A stretch of DNA of 64,000 nt from Anastrepha obliqua. Taxonomy: Eukaryota > Arthropoda > Insecta > Diptera > Tephritidae. Each line of letters opens with the position of its first letter. Within the stretch, counting starts at the first letter, position 1. This document shows positions 33,693 through 46,200 of this stretch, in pieces. Under the pieces are notes generated by a model, which worked only from the letters and a program-made list of their open reading frames with translations, searched no databases and had not been told where the DNA came from. A program made the translations under genes and the position numbers. The stretch spans positions 100,385,784-100,449,783 of the forward strand of contig NC_072893.1 of assembly GCF_027943255.1 (NCBI RefSeq), written 5' to 3'.

Positions 33693-33991
33693 TTTAACCC
33701 ATTATATTTCGCGGTTATGACTGTTTTTTGCTCTTTCCCACAAAAGAGACGGAAAAGACCCATCTATTGCGAGATTAGATTCTGAAAATGCTGCACAAAA
33801 ATGTTCACAGTTGTTTTGTACAATTCATAGCGGCCAGCTTTTCGGGAATCTAATACTTTAAAACAATTTTTGGTCTGTATCAAATTCTTCTCATTGGTTT
33901 GGCAAGTTACTCTCTTTCTTGCCACGAACAAGTAAGTTTTAGAAAATTGTTTCTTTAATACCCTTTATTATTTCGATAATAATAAAATGAA
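33693..33991. other. intergenic spacer
   Basis: No feature recognised. Confidence 0.3.
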
Positions 33992-34203
33992 GAAAAGGTT
34001 TTTTCTAATAAAGGTCGCCCTTCGGCAGGCAATGGCAAACCTCCAAGTGAATTTCTGCTATGAAAAAGCTCTTCATACAAAACATTTGCCTTTCGGAGTC
34101 GGCTTTCATTTGTGGAAAAACACCAAGACGCACAACACATATAGGAGGAGGAGCTCGCATAAACAACTAACAGAAGTGTACGCGCCAATTATATATATAT
34201 GTA
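33992..34203 (+). mobile_element. tRNA-derived SINE, 5'-truncated
   Basis: It begins in the body (TTTTTTCTAATAAAGGTCGC), continues GGCAGGCAATGGCAAACCTC, and ends GTGTACGCGCCAATTATATA plus AT tail. The tRNA-like head is missing. Confidence 0.8.
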
Positions 34204-34542
34204 GTTACAAATGAGCAGCTAGTGGTAGCAAAGGAAGTGGAAGGTCTCCCTGCGTTGGAAAAATCAGGGGTAGGTTATCACGAGAAACAAACGATTGACG
34301 CGATTTGCTAAGCACGGCCAAAATGGCGTAGGCGGTTATCGCGCCAGTTAAGAAGAAGAAGTTATAACTGACCAGCCTGCTGTACCTTTTATATCTTAGA
34401 ATCCTGCCGTTCTATGAGTCTTAAAACTAAATTTATCTTCTAATACTAATGTGAAAAGCATCCAAAAATATTTCCAACAACTTCTAACTTTTGGTTTGCT
34501 CTTGGGACTGGGAAGGTTATATGTTTAATATATATATATATA

Positions 34543-35727
34543 AGGTTGTCAAAAAAGTCTTGGGGTATTTCCGCAAGCTTGTCTTTGCAAGCGCGTAGTT
34601 CTAGTTGTATTCGTCACACTGGTTCACGCTAGAGCTTTTTGGAAAGCTCTTTTCACGTGCTAATACGTGTTTGATTAATTGTTGTTTGCTTTTAGTCATG
34701 CTGCCAATAAAATTTGTGCAGTTTATGGACCCGACACAGTTTCCATTTCCACCGCACAACGATGGTTTCAACGTTTTCGTTCTGGTGCAGAGGTGATCGA
34801 AGATGCGCCACGGTCCGGAAGGCCTGTCGTCGAAAATTGCGATAAAATCGCTGAATTGATCGAAAGAGACCGGCATAGTAGCAGCCGTAGCATCGGCCAA
34901 GAGCTGGGCAAGAGTCATCAAACCGTTATAAACCATTTGAAGAAGCTTGGATTCAAAAAGAAGCTCCATGTATGGGTGCCACACGACTTGACGCAAAAAA
35001 CAATTTTTGCCCGTATGGATGCATGCGAATCGCTTCGGAATCGCAACAAAATCGACCCGTTTTTGAAGCGGATGGTGACTGGCGATGAAAAGTGGGTCAC
35101 TTACGACAACGTGAAGTGCAAACGGTCGTGGTCGAAAAGCGGTGAAGCTGCCCAGACGGTGGCCAAGCCTGGATTGACGGCCAGGAAGGTTCTTCTGTGT
35201 GTTTGGTGAGATTGGTAGGGAATCATCTACTATGAGCTGCTCCCCTATGGCCAAACGCTCAATTCGGACCTGTACTGCCAACAACTGAACCACTTGAATG
35301 CAGCACTCATGCAGAAGAGGCCATCTTTGATCAACAGAGGCCGAATTGTCTTCCATCAGGACAACGCCAGACCACACACATCTTTGGTGACGCGCCAGAA
35401 GCTCCGGGAGCTCGGATGGGAGGTTCTTTTGCATCCACCGTATAGTCCGGATCTCGCTCCAAGTGATTACCACCTGTTTCTGTCCATGGCGAACGAGCTT
35501 GGTAGTCGGAAGTTGTCCACAAGAGAGTCCTGTGAAAATTGGCTCTCCGAGTTTTTTGACAATAGGGAAGCGAGCTTCTATAAGAGGGGCATTATGAAGT
35601 TGCCATCTTGTTGGGAACTCGTCATCGAACAAAACGGCGCATATTTGACTTAAATCACATTATTATAACCAATTTTATGAACAATTGAAAATTCAATAAA
35701 AATGCCGCAAGACTTTTTTGACAACCT
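34543..35727 (+). mobile_element. mariner (family I), nearly full-length
   Basis: Inverted ends AGGTTGTCAAAAAAGTCTTG and the inverse ending GACAACCT, with TA at 34541-34542 and 35728-35729. At 1185 bp it is close to the usual 1.2-1.3 kb. It encodes the transposase described at 34679-35653. Confidence 0.9.
34679..35653 (+). pseudogene. mariner DD34D transposase with two nonsense codons
   Basis: One reading frame runs from 34679 to 35653 broken only by TGA and TAG near 35207-35218, in the stretch that normally reads WWDWxGIIYYE. DNA-binding part: ICAVYGPDTVSISTAQRWFQ and SSRSIGQELGKSHQTVINHL. Catalytic Asp residues: MVTGDEKWVTYDN, FHQDNARPHTS and PYSPDLAPSDYHLF, with spacing fitting DD34D. The normal N-terminal ~25 residues are not intact. 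It is inactive but young-looking compared with its neighbours. Confidence 0.88.
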
Positions 35728-35737
35728 TATATTATAT

Positions 35738-35872
35738 AATTGGCGCGTACACCCGTTTTGGGTGTTCGGCCGAGCTCCTCCTCCTATTTGTGGTGTGCGT
35801 CTTGATGTTGTTCCACAAAAGGAGGGACCTACAGTTTCAAGCCGACTCCGAACGGCAGATATTTTTATGTGG
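35738..35872 (-). mobile_element. tRNA-derived SINE 3' half
   Basis: AATTGGCGCGTACACCCGTT through CAGTTTCAAGCCGACTCCGA to GATATTTTTATG, reverse copy. It breaks off abruptly and joins mariner sequence at about 35873, so the head is missing. Confidence 0.8.
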
Positions 35873-36232
35873 AATTCGGAATTTTGAAAACTCTTTTGCG
35901 CAGTCCTTACACTAACGGTATCCTCTCCATAACAGTGTTTATTTCTGCAGCAGCAGTTGTTGCATTTTTACCACTTTTATAAAAAATATACAAAATATGC
36001 TTCTTATACGTTCGAAGATTCCATTTTATTTTTTAACAACACGTTCTTCTATGCCCGATTAAAATCACTTGTTGAATGCACAATATATCAAAGAAAATAT
36101 AAAAAATATCAAAGAGAATAAAGAAAATATAAATAGTTCCGTTATATTCCGCGAATAATTTTTTGTATGCAAAAATTGTACAAAACTCAAATTATGGGGA
36201 AAATACGCACGAACTTATGGACTGACCTGATA
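35873..36232 (-). mobile_element. mariner family D, terminal ~360 bp
   Basis: From GGAATTTTGAAAACTC to the terminal repeat (GCACGAACTTATGGACTGAC, ending CTGATA) it matches 15085-15368. This is the 5' end region of the family D mariner without its transposase. It is fused directly to a SINE fragment. Confidence 0.8.
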
Positions 36233-36274
36233 TAAATAAACGGCCGAATCTTTTCTCGGAGAAGCTTCCTGCAC

Positions 36275-36610
36275 ATGAACCCAACGTATGCAACTATTCG
36301 CCCAAAAGGAAGATTCAGCCGTGAACACATATTACGTTTGCCCAATTCAGTTCTGTATTTGCCTTAGCTCATACAAGTCTTTTCAATGTATGGTAATGAG
36401 AGCAGCGGTTTTTTCAATGTGCGGTCTTCTTCACGTAAAAGTCCTCGTATCCTGTCTTTGGATTCATTAACTCCTCTTTTCCTTAAAACTACTTCAGCTT
36501 CACGCAACGATAAGTTCAACTTTGTCACAAACAATGATATTCTGATCTTGCTTCGGAGAGAGATTTTTTTGTGCTATTTCATTTCATTTCATTTATTGCC
36601 CAAAATCATT
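36275..36610 (-). mobile_element. Tc1-type relic (family J)
   Basis: About 330 bp matches 40490-40810 (shared GTATGCAACTATTC and GATAATGAGAGCAGC-like segments). Minus-strand translation gives only scraps of a Tc1 helix-turn-helix region. Strongly decayed. Confidence 0.5.
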
Positions 36611-36619
36611 TTAACATGA

Positions 36620-37249
36620 TAAGAAATCATTTGAAAAGTTGATTTTTCCATACAACTTTCTCCGTTATCTGCTTTCTCTAGACGTTTACACTTATTGAAA
36701 ATAAATTTAGAAGATTTTCTAATGCCTCTTAATATAATTAAAAATAATTAGACTCAATTTCCCTTGAGGTTGTAAAATCATTACTAATTATAGACTTTGT
36801 ATTTGAAAATTAAAATAAACAGTTTGTATTTGGAATTTACCATTGTACATGAAATTTACCATTTTCCATTATAAGTTAAATTTTGGTAAATATTGATCAA
36901 TACCAACACTGTGATCAAGATAACAAAAATTAAAAAATAAATGCAACAACCGACAACAGTTTATTTCTGACTTGTTGCTACGAGCGCAAGTTCCGTAAAT
37001 TTCTGCGGTTAAGGTATGCTTGCCCGAGCCCGTATGACTTGCGTCCAGGGAATGAGGAGCCTAAACATTTAAGTACAATATATATGAAGGAGAGATAGCA
37101 TACATTGGAAGTACTCCACAATCTCAAGTTTTTTTTATTAGTGTTTGTACCTTACACATAAATTAACAGTTAATTACAGAACGATATTAATAATAAGGCT
37201 TGTATGGCTTTTGGTGAGAATTGATTCCAAAATTCTTGAATGCATCCAT
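36620..37249. other. 3' flank of unc-119
   Basis: AT-rich. The minus strand has a candidate AATAAA at 37139-37134, about 110 bases beyond the unc-119 stop. Nothing else recognised. Confidence 0.4.
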
Positions 37250-40200
37250 TTAAATAAACATACCTCCATCGTAAGCGTAGTCTGCTTTGTTGTGCATAAT
37301 AAGACGGTTCTCAACAAAATAGAAACTATCCGAACGAGTTTCAAATGGGCTTGCAATCATATCTGAAACTACATAAGAAATAATGATATTAAACTATTCT
37401 TTTTATATTATAAAGCTGATATCAGCCGCATATAAAGTGTTTGAAACTTATAAAATTTCGTAAAGGATTTGTTTGTTCTACTGAAGTTATTTATTTATAG
37501 TTATACGGTTATGACTTTCATATTTACTTTTCAACTTATGGCATGTGACAGCCAACATCTTTAACGCTGGATGGCTTAAAACTAGGTTTGTAGTGATTTT
37601 AGAGCTTTTGGTATATTTTGGTTAATATTAAATGATTAATGTACCACTTCTCCAGAGAGATACATTTAATAGGTTACTTTAAAATTAAAGTGATCATCTG
37701 TTAAACTTATAACAATATAGAACGGGTTTGTTAGAGGTGCAATCACAACCGCTGATTACACATTTTGGCAAAACTATAACGTTCTAATTGTCCAAAACTC
37801 ATCCAATGTTACGGGTAAAGTTTTTAATGGACGTCATACAATTGTTTGCCATTTTTAGCAGAAAAATAAGCGTCATTATCGAAATTATTAAGGAATTTTT
37901 TTTAAACTATTATTTTGGTTTACATATTCACCTTCTATCTTATTATGCAAAATAAGTGCCGAACATCGGAAAAGTATTAGCTTAACATTTGCAGCAGGAT
38001 TGAAACGTTTATAAGTACTTATATAATAAATTGATCATTTTCGTTTTTTACCAATTCGTTTTTTAATAATTTTTTTACGAAATAAAAACAAAAATGATTT
38101 TGAGTGATGAAGATCTTTATTTTGTCCTTTACGTGCTTCATTACTTGTCTGTTTGATTACTGCAGCTGTTTAGTTCACAAGTGCCAAATATAGGGTGGGC
38201 CATGAAAAATTTGCTTTTTGAATCGGCATTTGTCCTTAACGGCTCCGCACAAAAAATAGTCCAACGGGCTTAAATCACAGCTCCGAGGCGGCCAATTGAT
38301 ATCGGAGTTTCGGTTGATTATTCCGTTTTCAAAAACGGTAGCCTAAAGTGTGATAAGTTGCACCATCCTGTTGAAACCAAATGTCGTCCAAGTCATCCTC
38401 TTCAATTTTTGGAAACAACTCGTTGGTCATGTCACGGTAACGCTCGCCATTTACTGTAACCGCGGTCCTCGCTCATTTTCGAAAAAAAATGGCACGATGA
38501 TGCCGCCAGACCAAAAACCGCACCAAACAGGGACTCGTTGTGGATGTATTTGCTTCTCTACAGTAACGTGTGGATTTTCTGAGACCCAAATCCGACAATT
38601 TTGCTTATTGACATAGCCACCGATGTGAAAATCAGTACAGAAGAAGAAGACTCACCACTTTGGAAATAGGTTTTCAATATTTCCAAATTTTGTTCAAGCG
38701 TATAGCGTCCCATTTCGTAAATGTCAAACCTTTAAGTAAATTATGAATACATTTGATATGTCGTTTGTGTTCAAAAAGCAAACGCTATATGGCCCACCCT
38801 ATATGTTCAAGCGTATAGCGTCCCATTTCGTAAATGTCAAACCTTTAAGTAAATTATGAATACATTTGACATGTCATTTGTGTTACCATTCTCAAAAAAA
38901 TAGGTGGTTCAAAAAGCAAACGCTATATGGCCCACCCTGTATGATGGACGTACAACGCCATTTGCAAAAACTATAAATCTTCCGTTACGGAGATTAATTT
39001 TGCGCCACATTGTATATCAATTGGTTCTTTCATCCTTTGTTGCTTGTTTGGACGAATTCCTCCACCGCCTTCGAACGGCGATAATTTATTATGAGGAGCT
39101 TTTTCGTGGCGGAAATACGGAAGTCGAATGTTTGCCATTGCTTACCGATGGGTGATCGCTATTCGAAATTCTTTTCTCTCATTTGGTGTTTTACCCCGAG
39201 TTTTGAATCCGGGCTCAACTGAATAGGCTAGCGGGTCCTAACCCATTCGGCTACGGTGGCAGCCAGACTGCCTCTTTTATTATATACATATGTATCTCGA
39301 ACAAGCCCAAGAACAAGCCGGGTTTTTACTCAGTAAATTTCGGAAGCCGTCCTAATTAGTTGGCTATGCTATAATATTGATAACATCTACTCTAGGGATT
39401 ATCATATCAGTGCTGCAGTGTACCCGAATCCGGATAGGTTCACCATCCTTTTATTGTGAAGAATTTAGTAACATTTAGCTTATGTGTCAAATTTGATCAA
39501 AATCAAAATTGAATGCTATAGATAGCGGTGCGCAATCAAGAATGATAGAATACAAGATTGCGCCTTCGTAATTCGCTGTAGCCTCAGTGCTGCGAGTATA
39601 CAAACAAAAGGAAGATAAATTACTTGTTTGTAAAGAGGAAGAGTAAGCGAAAGCATTGGAATCTGCCAAGCACAAGATATTATGATATATAAATATTATA
39701 TATACGAGTATACACACACATTCATACACTTTCTCGTCATCGCAAAAACACGTAAAAAACTGCATCTGAATGTATTGCTGTAATTCAAGTTTTCATAATT
39801 TAACACGCCGTACTTAATTTTTGTTAGAATGTTGAATAATAAAAACCACAATATTACTAAGCCTTTCACTGAATATGAACATACACAATTAACTTCTCTT
39901 CCTATTGTTTCTTTATTTGAAGTGATGACGCCATCGGTCAAAAACGCGAAAAGTGAAGTAGCGTTTATCGAAAGGCGCCCCCTTTTGTATTCTGCACACC
40001 ATACAGTTTGCCTAATAGAAGTGTGTCCCCCATAAATTAGAAACTGTTTGACTAAATCGATGGGCTTAGAATATTTATGTATTTATGTATCATACACAAA
40101 ATATTTGTTATCCACAACTTGTACAGAAATTAACACAAAGTATGACTAGAAGTTGTGGAGGTAATTGGCTCCAAATCAGTCAGTTTGACTTGATAACTGT

Positions 40201-43200
40201 TTAACCGCCCATATTTGTTTTCCTTTGAGTTTTTGCTTAACTATTGCCCAAACATTTTCAGTAGGGTTGGCAAAGGTGACTGTGAAGGCCAATAAAACAT
40301 TTTTGCTGTTTCCACCCTACACACCTTCGGCTTCGATGCTTGGGATTGTTGTCGTCTCGTAAAATGCAAGGTTGACTAGTTCATCCAAGCATCTTCGCAG
40401 CTGACTGTAATAATGCTTTCTGGTAAATTTTATTCATCAAAACTACATTCAAATTGGCGGTAACCACAAATAAACGGAGACGCAGCCCCAAGCATGAACT
40501 TTAACTGGACTCACGTATATGCAACTATTCCCCCATAACCATGATTCAACTGTGCATATTGCGTTCGCAAAATTCCGCTCTGAATTTTCCTTAGCACATG
40601 CTAGTCTTTTTCCAATGTGTGATAATGAGAGCAGCCGGGTTTTCAATGTGTTTCAGAATTTGAGGTATTCTGAACGTAAACGACATCGAATCGTGGATTT
40701 GGATACATTAACCCCACTTTTCGTTAAAACTGCTCCGGCCTCACGCAGCGATATGTTGAAACGTATTTTTTTGGGCCCTGTCCGGGGAAGTTATCAACGC
40801 GTTTAGTTTCGGTATACCGTTGCACCCATTTATTTATGAACGCCTTCAACTTCTTCAAATATTTTGGTGTAGATGCACGTGACTTTTCGGACTTTTAGGG
40901 TGTGTACATAGGAACACTGCTTCAAATCTTTTTGTAAAAACAACGTACGCTCTCTGAATTTTGCACAATGGATATTGCGGAAAGGATACATCTAATATTT
41001 TTTTATAACGGAACTCTTCGGTCAAGTCTCCGGCGGTTCGAAATTTCGCCGGTCACGCTTCTATTAGGCAGACTGTATGTATAACTGGGTAATATCCTAT
41101 ATATGAAGAGTTTACATCTGCTGTAATACTGTAGAATAGATTTTGTATTGCTAATATATGAATGGAAACGTATTAAGGGGTTAGGTGGGTTTGAAAATTT
41201 CAAAAAATCGATTTCTTTTTTTTTGTCTTATTAAATAGTATAATATGTTTAAAATATTCTCCTAAAATTTCAAATTGATCCGAGTAAAATTCTACGAGAT
41301 AGACCCTTCAGAAGTTCTGCCCATCAGGCCATGTCAGTGCAGCGTTTCGCAGGTATACGCGTTTATCTCAAAACTCGATTTTTTAAGTCAGTGGACACGA
41401 TTTCTCGAAAAGTTATGAAGCGATTTTGTTCAAATTTTGCACACATCTTTGGAATAACATTATCAAGTTATTGAACGAAGGATTTTTTTTATTTTTATTA
41501 TAACTAATTTTTTCGAGCCAACACATGACGAAAATTTGACCAAAAAATGTGTTTTTTTGTTCAAAGTCTGTCAAAAATTCAAATTAAATTTTATTTTTTT
41601 TCCTTCGTCCAGTAACGAGATTTATCCATGTACTAACGAAATATTTTTGGTTTTTTGATTTTAAATGAACCAATAATGAGTTATGCTGTCCACGGCAAGA
41701 GCATTTTTTTGTGAGACGTTAAGGGAGATGAGGTACCAACGGCTGAGTTTTCGGAATTTTTAAATAAAAATTTCACAAAATACTGTTTAAATATGTATCT
41801 TTGATATGCTGAATTGTTTAAATAAAATATATGATTGTATATATTAAAAAAAAATAGTAAAAATACCCTTTTTTTGAACCTCTGTAACCCACCTAACCCC
41901 TTAAGAAGTTCATTAGGCTTATATTAACTTCCATAAAATTGACTAGACCCTTGAAATTTGCTCTGCTCAATACTTCAATATCATTTCGCTTTCACAGATG
42001 AGCATCTTTAATGTATTACCTAGTTCAGAAGGAAGGTTAGGAAACTCATATATGTGTTCACAAGAGTTTTTAGAATAAGGAATGCAATATCCAAATTCAA
42101 AATCAAATGTTTTCAGCAACCGATCTCGAAAGAAGTGTCGTTCAATCATCCGAAAATTATTGACGGGTTTGCTGCCAACCGTGAATTCCACCCTACAAAT
42201 GAAAGAAAAATTTAAATTAGTCCAACATGTTTATCATTTAAAATTATTAAGGCAACTATCATAAAATTAAATATTATTCATATCAGTATTATTACGAATT
42301 TCGTTACGTTAAAATCCAAATAAATCTATCACAATAATTCCTCTGAGTTCGATCACTGGATTGTCAAATAAAAGCCCCAAATTAATGGCAACATCACTTG
42401 CTTTATTTTATTTCCAATACTTAACTGCTTTACTTTACATGTACACGTTTACCTTACGACTGAATACCCTATGCGCATTCACTTCTGTTTATATACATGT
42501 GCTTAATGACCATCGTAATTTCTAGTTCTGGTAACTCGTATATTTTGTCGAGTTCTGTCCCGCCATCTGCTGTCGCCATCAAAGCGTGTTTCTGTTTTGG
42601 CATCTCATTCGCTCACTACTGTTGCAAGTCGGTTCGGAAAGTTTCTCGGTCGCAACAGTATGTTATATAATTGCAATAAGGTTCGCCCTATAGTTGCAAC
42701 TCAACCAGTTTTATCTTTATCTCTATTCTTCTCTCCACCTTTATATTTATTTCTATCCTGCTCTTTATATTTTTTGATTTTTATATATATATCTATATTT
42801 TTATCCTTATATTTTCCTTTATCCTTATCTTTATGTTTTTACTACAGTTCCAAAAGTTCTTTATACGGAAGTTCTAAAAATTATACATTTTCCGATAGGG
42901 TTATTAATTTTGTTCCATCTTTTATGTATTTAAATATAATATTTAATTGGACATACATAATACATGGATTGAAAAGTCCCGGGCTTAGCACATAGATGGC
43001 ACTAGTTTTATTGCTTCACCTCTTTTTCAGTTAATACTAACCTTAAAAAGACAGCTGTTAAAATTTCATGATATTATACCGTTCAAGCGAAGCAATGCTT
43101 CAAAAGTGTTATGAGGACTCCGCTCTATCAATAACAACAATAAAACGATGGTTTGCTGACTTCAAACGTGGTCGTAGAGACATCGATGATGCATTAAAAT

Positions 43201-46200
43201 TTAAACACTACTGTTTTTAAATGTGAAATGAAAATATTTACAATAATTAATTACATAAGGTAAACACTCATTTTGGTCAAATATTCATTTTTTATAAAGG
43301 GTGGTTAAATTTCAAGGGCCGGTGTTGAATGTGAACCACATCTAAAGATCCATAACAGTTAGACTTCAACAAGTTTTGTTTGGGAAAATTTCTAGTTTTT
43401 GTATACCTGAGGTGCATATTGGAGTAAGCTTTTCATTATTACCGATTTTGTTTCGCTAAATACGTCGGAATAGCGGGGATGCGGCAGGATATCACCCTGA
43501 TATAGGTGCGCTCATCAGGGACATTCGTCCTTATTTCCTAGCCGAAGCAGACAGCTTGGAAAACGAGCGTGACCACCTACGCTAGGTCGATCCCGGGGAT
43601 CCCCGCATAAGGGATCTCAATTTGGAGATCCGGCAACTGGTAGATCAACACAAGCGGACTAAATGGGTTGAGCACTTGAAGACCTGTAACCTCACCTCTG
43701 GGGTGAGTAAGCTCTGGTCCACCGTTAGGTCGCTGTCGAGCCCGACGAAGCACAACGACAAGGTGGCTATCACCTTCAATGGTTGTACTTCGTCGGACCC
43801 GAAGAGACGCGCGAGCTACTTTAGCCGACTTTTTATACTGCATCCTCCGGCCGACAGATCCAAGCGTCGTGCTACCAGAAGGCTGCACAAACTGACGAAC
43901 GACAGAGCGCCACTTGCTTTCTTCGGTGATGAGGTTCAGAGGCCATCAATATATCTAAAACATCAAAAGCCATTGGCCCTGACGGACTAAACACGCTGAT
44001 GCTGAAGCACCTGGGACCATTGGGAGTAGGATTTCTCCTGTCCTTGGCCACTCTCATCATCCCTGACAAGTGGAGTGGTCCCACTACTCAAACCTGGGAA
44101 ACCCGCCAACCAAGGGGAATCTTATCGTCCGATAACTCTCCTTTCCCCAGTAGTGAAGACACTTGAAGCCCTCCTACTCCCACTCTTCACGAAACACCTG
44201 GCCCCAGCCCCACATCAGCTCGGCTTCCGACGAGTGCATAACACCACCACTGCACTCACAGTCATAAACACCCAGATAAACCGCGAGCTTAACCAAAACC
44301 GCCCCTGCGAGAGGATTGTCCTAGTAGCGTTTGACCCGAAGAAGACTTTCGACACAGTCAGCCATTCCACGCTACTAGATGATAATTATCCGTCGACACT
44401 TCCGCCAGTGCTGAAGAGGTGGTCCGCAAACTACCTGAGCGGTCAAACATCAAAGCAGAGGAAGATTAAGCAAGGTGTACCGCAGGGTGGTGTCCTTACT
44501 CCCTTGCTGTTCAACTTCTACATCTCGAAGCTCCTCCAACCACCAGTGGAAGTCTCTCTGGTCTCATACGCTGACGACTGTACGATAATGGCGTCGGGCA
44601 ATGACATCGATGGCCTGTGTTCCAAAGTGAACTACTACCTCACCGATCTTTCTCGCTTTTCCCCACTAAGTCCACGGCGCCCCTGTTTACCACCTGGACA
44701 AAGGAGGTCAAACTGTTCCTTAAGGTAAAAGTCGACGACCCACCAATTCCAACGGTAAACAACCCCACAATTTTGGGTGTAACCTTCGACAGTTTGATCT
44801 ACTTCTCAGCGCACACAACCGCAATTGCCACTAAAGTCCAAAATCGCAACAAGGTCCTCTAATCGCTTGCCGGACTGCCGAACTGTTGCTATCGACATTT
44901 AAGGCAATCGGTCGGCCGGTTCTGAACTATGCTGCGCCTCTCTGGTCGCCTGGAACTAGTAACACGCAGTGGATAAAGCTACAGACATGCCAAAATACTG
45001 CCATTCGGACAGCGACCGATTGCCTCCTGATGTCCCCCTTTCACAACGAGGCACAAATGCTTCCAGTAATGGAGCATAACAAACTGCTCAGCAAGCAGTT
45101 CCAGCTAGGATGTTACCGCAGGTTTCACCCCTACAGACACCTGCTTGAGCCTGAGCCGCCTCCCAGGCACGTCAGGAGACACCTCTTAAACTAGGCCGAC
45201 GAAATCGAGGACAAAACTGACCGAAATCTACTGGACCTGACAGTGTTTAGACAGTCAATAAACGACATTCACCGGGAGACCGTCACCACCTTCTTAAGCT
45301 CCCGTCCTGTAAATGCCGTAATCGGAGTCCAACCACCACCTATAGCAGATGCAGAGCTCCAGCTTCCTCGCGAGACACGTGTAACACTGGCACAACTACT
45401 TTCTGGATACTGTAGCAGGTTAAACTCCTACTTATCCAGAATCGACCCCGACATACTAAACATGTGTCCGGCATGTGAAGGCACCCCGTACGACACTAAC
45501 CACCTTTTCACATGCCCTCTAAAACCGTCTCATCTAACACCCCTCTCCCTCTGGACCCAACCCGTCGAAACAGCATGTTTCCTGGGCCTACCTTTAGATG
45601 AGCTAGACGAAGATGACCGGTGATATGCCCTACACTGGCGGAGCTTCTATTACTGTTAACAAACAAACAAAAGACGGGTGAGAGCAGTCAAACTAATCAC
45701 ATATGTATGTATGTGCATAACGCGGAAATAAACAGATTGAATTTGAAGGTGTTTCTAATTATTCTAAAAATTTTGGACTCGCCCGGGGTGCAAAATTGAT
45801 TAAAAAGTTCAAGCATTAAGACATGTCAAAACAAAAAAATGAAGTTTTGTTGCCATTAGTTTGTGACTTTTATTTAACGATCAGTGATCGAGCTCAGAGG
45901 AATTATTATTATTTTAATGTAATGAAATTCGTAACATATATACCTATATTAAATATTAATATATACATAGTAAAACTTTGGAAAAAAAATCAAAAAATTA
46001 TGTTTTGATAATTATCTAGATATAGCTATCAAATCCATATCCATAAACTCAAAATGCATATACTCAAACATATTTTAATACAAAACAATTATTTATATAT
46101 ACAGGTATATAATACAACATACATAACCCTTTTAGTATTTTCTAGAGTTTTACATTGTTTTTATTTTTAAGATGTCTGGCAGCAACTCTGCTTGTTAAAA

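Noticed and set aside
34601..35632. 343-codon minus-strand frame
   Set aside because: It is the antisense shadow of the mariner transposase on the plus strand.
42280..42640. Solo LTR
   Set aside because: No reliable TG...CA borders, primer site or target duplication could be shown.
42597..42995. 132-codon frame as a membrane protein
   Set aside because: The hydrophobic part is encoded by a TTTATC-type low-complexity tract; no exon signals or homologue recognised.
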